This document shows, piece after piece, positions 32,282-33,837 of a stretch of 33,837 bases of DNA (positions are counted from its first letter, which is position 1; the number at the start of each line of letters is the position of its first letter). The notes beneath the pieces were generated by a model that searched no databases, had not been told where the DNA came from, and worked only from the letters and a program-made list of their open reading frames with translations. The stretch lies in NCBI GenBank assembly GCA_902627245.1, contig CACOIH010000017.1, positions 1 through 33,837 on the forward strand, read 5' to 3'. The translations under genes and the position numbers were made by a program. This DNA is from an uncultured Alphaproteobacteria bacterium. GTDB lineage: Bacteria; Pseudomonadota; Alphaproteobacteria; HIMB59; GCA-002718135.

Positions 32282-33164
32282 ATATTAAAATTGCCTGTTG
32301 AATAAACATCCTATTTAAAGCCTGTTGCAAAACAACAGATTTGTCACTTTCAAGCACATCAGATGTGACCTCTAAGCCTCTTTTTGCCGGTAAACAATGC
32401 ATAAAAATTACATTTTTTGCAGCATTTTTCATTATATCTTTATTAACAGTGAAACCTTTAAAGTATTGAATTTTTTTCTTATTTTTTTGACCCATAGATA
32501 TCCAAACATCTGTCATTATGCAATTGGATCCCAAAGATCCCAAAAATGGATCTTTAAATAAAGTAAGTTTTTTGTTTTTATATTTTGAAATTTCTTTTCT
32601 ATTTTTTTCTAATATTTTTTTTGGCAAAACAACATTTAATTTAAACAAATATATGTTTTGTAATTGTAAAAGTGAAATTAAAACATTGTTGAAATCCCCA
32701 ATCCAAGTAATTTTAATTCTACTATACTCTTTAAATTTTTCTTGAATTGTAAGAAAATCACCTAGTATTTGACATGGATGGCTGTAGTCTGTTAATCCAT
32801 TAATTATAGGGATTATATTTTGATTTGCTAAAACTGACAATTTTTGATGGTCGTCGTTTCTGATCATTAAGCAATCTATATATTGAGCTAAAACTTTTAA
32901 TATATCCTCTGGTTTTTCTCTTGTACCATCGAAACCAATATCTACACCTTTAAGCTCAATAACTCTTCCACCTAGTTTTTGCATTCCAACATTAAAACTT
33001 AATCTAGTTCTTAAGGATTGTTTTTCAAAAATCATACCAAGTGTTTTATTTTGGCAAACAGATGAATATTTTAAAGGATTTTTTTTTATTTTTTTAGCAA
33101 TTAAAATAATATCATTTAATTGTTTTTTGTTAAAATTATTAATATCAATAAAATTTTTAGTCAT
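32265..33164 (-). CDS. argF: Ornithine carbamoyltransferase
   Basis: OTC joins ornithine and carbamoyl phosphate to make citrulline in arginine synthesis. The 299-residue product is full length. The carbamoyl-phosphate motif reads SLRTRLSF (residues 50-57), with Leu in place of the usual Thr of STRTR. DYSHPCQILGDFLTI (about residues 126-140) supplies the His/Gln contacts, and FMHCLPAKRG near residue 260 is the ornithine-binding loop with its Cys. DVWISMGQ is also present. The start overlaps the argD end by eight bases and the end overlaps the lipoprotein start by 17, giving the order argD-argF-lipoprotein. Close homologues are aspartate carbamoyltransferases, but the HCLP motif marks an OTC. 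Confidence 0.95.
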   Translation of the reverse strand: MTKNFIDINNFNKKQLNDIILIAKKIKKNPLKYSSVCQNKTLGMIFEKQSLRTRLSFNVGMQKLGGRVIELKGVDIGFDGTREKPEDILKVLAQYIDCLMIRNDDHQKLSVLANQNIIPIINGLTDYSHPCQILGDFLTIQEKFKEYSRIKITWIGDFNNVLISLLQLQNIYLFKLNVVLPKKILEKNRKEISKYKNKKLTLFKDPFLGSLGSNCIMTDVWISMGQKNKKKIQYFKGFTVNKDIMKNAAKNVIFMHCLPAKRGLEVTSDVLESDKSVVLQQALNRMFIQQAILIYVLKK

Positions 33165-33837
33165 TATATTCTTTCAAAACATTTTTAATTATTGATATAG
33201 ATTTATCAATATCTTTCTGAGAAACGATTAAAGGAGGTGCTAATCTAACTATATTGTCTGCAGCTGGTACATTAAGTAGTTTATGTTTTATTAATTTTTG
33301 TGAAAATTCAATATTATTTATTGTTGTTTTAATTCCTAACAGTAATCCCGCACCCCTAACTTCTTTAATGATGTTAAAATCTTTTTCCAGATTTTTTAAA
33401 TTTATCCAAAAATATCTAGATAATTTATCAACTCTGTTTAAAAAATTTTTATCAGAGATAATTTTTAATACCTCTAATCCAACACTCATTGCTAAAGGAT
33501 TGCCACCATATGTGGAGCCATGACTTCCCTTAGTCATCGATATACATGATTTTTTACTTGATAAGCATGCTCCAAGAGGAAATCCAGATCCTATACCTTT
33601 TGCAACAGCCATTAAATCTGGTTTTATATTTGCCCATTCATAGGAGAATAATTTTCCTGACCTTCCAAAACCACATTGCACTTCATCTAAAAACAATAAT
33701 ATACCATGTTGATTACAAATTTTTCTCACATATTTAAGAAATTTTAATTGTGCAGGGCGAATACCTCCCTCACCCTGTATGGGCTCTAAAATTATAGCAG
33801 CTGTTTTTTTATTTACTACTTCTCTTAACTTCTCAAT
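33157..33837 (-). CDS. argD: Acetylornithine aminotransferase, partial (5' end outside window)
   Basis: This PLP enzyme makes N-acetylornithine from N-acetylglutamate semialdehyde, step four of arginine synthesis. About 226 residues of the C-terminal part are visible, and the reading frame stays open to the last base. From the window edge it reads IEKLREVVNKKTAAI, then ILEPIQGEGGIRPA, DEVQCGFGRSGKLFSYEW and the PLP-lysine block MAVAKGIGSGFPLGA. GSHGSTYGGNPLAMSVGLEV and VRGAGLLLGIK complete the family pattern, ending in KNVLKEYND. The GTG at 33729 is internal, not a start, because family sequence continues upstream. The usual length is about 390 residues, so about 165 are missing. The stop overlaps argF. 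Succinyldiaminopimelate transaminase activity is a known side function of ArgD. Confidence 0.95.
   Translation of the reverse strand: MEKLREVVNKKTAAIILEPIQGEGGIRPAQLKFLKYVRKICNQHGILLFLDEVQCGFGRSGKLFSYEWANIKPDLMAVAKGIGSGFPLGACLSSKKSCISMTKGSHGSTYGGNPLAMSVGLEVLKIISDKNFLNRVDKLSRYFWINLKNLEKDFNIIKEVRGAGLLLGIKTTINNIEFSQKLIKHKLLNVPAADNIVRLAPPLIVSQKDIDKSISIIKNVLKEYND

Noticed and set aside
33008-33020. Leu in place of Thr in the argF carbamoyl-phosphate motif (SLRTR)
   Set aside because: The other catalytic motifs are intact, and as I recall this variant occurs in functional carbamoyltransferases, so it is not a sign of decay.
1-33837. tRNA, rRNA, CRISPR, insertion sequence or prophage features
   Set aside because: Gaps are too short for most of these and no direct repeats, transposase-like proteins or tRNA-like foldable segments were seen.

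Overview
The window is strongly AT-rich and very densely coded. Neighbouring genes are mostly 0-50 bp apart or overlap by a few bases, and no gap exceeds about 150 bp. There are no tRNA, rRNA, IS, phage or CRISPR signs. Family content points to a streamlined marine alphaproteobacterium of the SAR11/Pelagibacterales or AEGEAN-169/HIMB59 kind: the efp-suhB-rpmE order, DUF1192 and DUF1013/TrcR proteins, a heterotetrameric sarcosine oxidase and a dimethylglycine dehydrogenase. This placement is inference; no marker gene here settles it.

Layout. (1) 1-3729 (+): 3' part of transketolase, gap, a small unknown gene, efp, suhB and rpmE, most of them overlapping. (2) 3730-4502: DUF1192 (-) and the TrcR-like regulator (+). 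(3) 4506-10922 (-): trhO, rpmG, then a five-gene run of photolyase, FAD oxidoreductase, DUF1365, cyclopropane-fatty-acid-synthase-like methyltransferase and DUF2878, which looks like a light- or oxidation-linked lipid-modification operon. (4) 10956-19288 (+): methylenetetrahydrofolate reductase, formate-THF ligase, sarcosine oxidase soxB-soxD-soxA-soxG, and a secreted nuclease overlapping soxG. (5) 19289-26700 (-): dimethylglycine-dehydrogenase-like enzyme, etfB, etfA, ETF-quinone oxidoreductase, an acyltransferase and a membrane-anchored coiled-coil protein. (6) 26755-28760: a DsbA-like thiol oxidoreductase (+) and an unassigned GcvT/DmdA-family methyltransferase (-), separated by a strong hairpin. 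(7) 28912-31711 (+): OmpA-like lipoprotein, apaG, TrkH. (8) 31712-33837 (-): argD (5' end outside the window), argF and a small lipoprotein.

How they fit together. Regions 4-6 form an island for N-methyl and one-carbon catabolism. Dimethylglycine is probably demethylated by the DMGDH-like enzyme, which passes electrons through ETF and ETF-QO to quinone. Sarcosine is demethylated by SoxBDAG, which in known members uses O2. Both enzymes carry GcvT domains that place the methyl-derived carbon on tetrahydrofolate. Fhs can release that carbon as formate with ATP gain, and the MTHFR links the pool to 5-methyl-THF. The third GcvT-family enzyme, of unknown substrate, may feed 5-methyl-THF into the same pool. 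Glycine-betaine-level enzymes (BHMT, betaine monooxygenase), FolD and GlyA are not in this window.
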